The notes under the pieces were generated by a model. That model worked only from the letters and a program-made list of their open reading frames with translations. It had not been told where the DNA came from and ran no database searches. Shown piece by piece: positions 63,601 to 64,000 of a stretch of 64,000 bases of DNA (the first letter of the stretch is position 1; each line of letters begins with the position of its first letter). The translations under genes were made by a program, and so were the position numbers. Source of the stretch: Rheinheimera nanhaiensis E407-8 (lineage in GTDB: Bacteria; Pseudomonadota; Gammaproteobacteria; Enterobacterales; Alteromonadaceae); NCBI RefSeq assembly GCF_000296695.1, contig NZ_BAFK01000009.1, positions 105,911 to 169,910 on the forward strand, written 5' to 3'.

Positions 63601-64000
63601 TTACTTAAAAATATGCTCGTGGGTTTGTCGCATGCTGGTGTGTTGGTTAAGGCCAATAATCACATGGTCCAGCACGGTGATATTTAAGATGTTGCCAATC
63701 TCGATGACCCGCTCGGTAAAGCGCACATCGGCCTGGCTCGGTTCACTTAACCCCGATGGATGGTTGTGAATAAGAATGACTGCCTTTAGGTTTAAAATGA
63801 CTGCCGTGCGCAGTAGCTCAACTGGCCTTGTGCTGATTGCATCGGCGGTGCCTTTTGCCACCACTTCAAAGCAGTTCACTTCGTGCTGCGCGGTGAGGTT
63901 CACCACGATAAACACTTCTTTGGTTTCATGCTTTAGGTAGTCAAAAAGCTTGCCGATGACTTCGGGGCTGTTGGCTGTTTTACCGGTAATGTCACAGTCC
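63601..64000 (-). CDS. radC: RadC/JAB-domain protein, N-terminus beyond the window
   Basis: The C-terminal 132 residues of a RadC-like protein; the frame stays open to the window edge (DCDITGKTANSPEVIGKLFD leads in). The MPN/JAB metal motif is complete: HNHPSGLSEPSQAD (HxH...S..D), preceded by ETKEVFIVVNLTAQHEVNCF. Despite its name, a role in repair is doubtful, and short island-borne RadC copies commonly accompany DUF2787 and XRE genes. Its stop lies 28 bp before the DUF2787 start. This is an island-type copy rather than the chromosomal radC near rpmB. Confidence 0.9.
   Translation of the reverse strand, partial: DCDITGKTANSPEVIGKLFDYLKHETKEVFIVVNLTAQHEVNCFEVVAKGTADAISTRPVELLRTAVILNLKAVILIHNHPSGLSEPSQADVRFTERVIEIGNILNITVLDHVIIGLNQHTSMRQTHEHIFK

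Overview
This window looks like chromosomal DNA of a marine or freshwater gammaproteobacterium. The gene order matches the Enterobacteria/Alteromonadales core: rpoD-dnaG-rpsU next to tsaD-plsY-folB-uppP-cca-ygiM-ygiF-glnE; tolC back to back with nudF-yqiB-cpdA-yqiA-parE; parC-plsC; and pepA-holC-valS back to back with lptFG. Protein sequences and insertions (ExeAB, a Lrp-type regulator beside PutA, TIGR03545/TIGR03546) suggest the Rheinheimera/Alishewanella/Arsukibacterium neighbourhood. That assignment is inference; no 16S gene is present.

Layout. 1-2.4 kb: a LysE-type exporter, a DUF502 membrane protein and a GAF-PAS sensor without an output domain. 2.5-3.25 kb: tRNA-Ile(CAU) followed, in its transcription direction, by five 127-bp tandem repeats that each begin with a copy of the tRNA 3' end. 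3.4-7.5 kb: the macromolecular synthesis operon rpsU-dnaG-rpoD with an attenuator-like hairpin. 7.6-12.4 kb: tsaD, plsY, folB, folK, uppP, cca. 12.4-19.9 kb: ExeA/GspB, a degenerate HD-GYP protein, PutA without a DNA-binding domain, and a Lrp-family regulator. 19.9-27.4 kb: SH3 protein, CYTH protein, glnE, a TcpQ-like protein, an LpxL-type acyltransferase, TolC. 27.5-36.8 kb: nudF, yqiB, cpdA, yqiA, parE, a TPR protein, parC, plsC, rraB. 36.9-50.6 kb: a VOC protein, a 1649-residue TPR/C39-like protein, an RND efflux pair, TIGR03545/TIGR03546, an NhaC antiporter. 51-58.7 kb: valS, holC, pepA, lptF, lptG, an RDD protein.

At about 58.86 kb the core ends at a tRNA-Leu(CAA) locus that carries a broken 5' half-copy followed by an intact copy. 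Beyond it lies accessory DNA, visibly AT-rich up to about 62.9 kb. It encodes a tight three-gene operon: a DUF6932/nucleotidyltransferase-like protein, an XRE + ImmA/IrrE metallopeptidase-like protein and a phage-T4-beta-family protein. This operon converges on, and overlaps by 50 bp, a gene for a sce7726-family (PD-(D/E)XK-like) protein. It is followed by a genomic-island module (RadC/JAB, DUF2787, XRE) that runs off the window. The operon is the best candidate for a little-described system, plausibly anti-phage or toxin-antitoxin in nature. The tRNA-tail repeat array is the second notable structure.

Most housekeeping calls are firm because motifs, lengths and gene order agree. Functions proposed for the accessory cluster are inferred from family resemblance and arrangement only.
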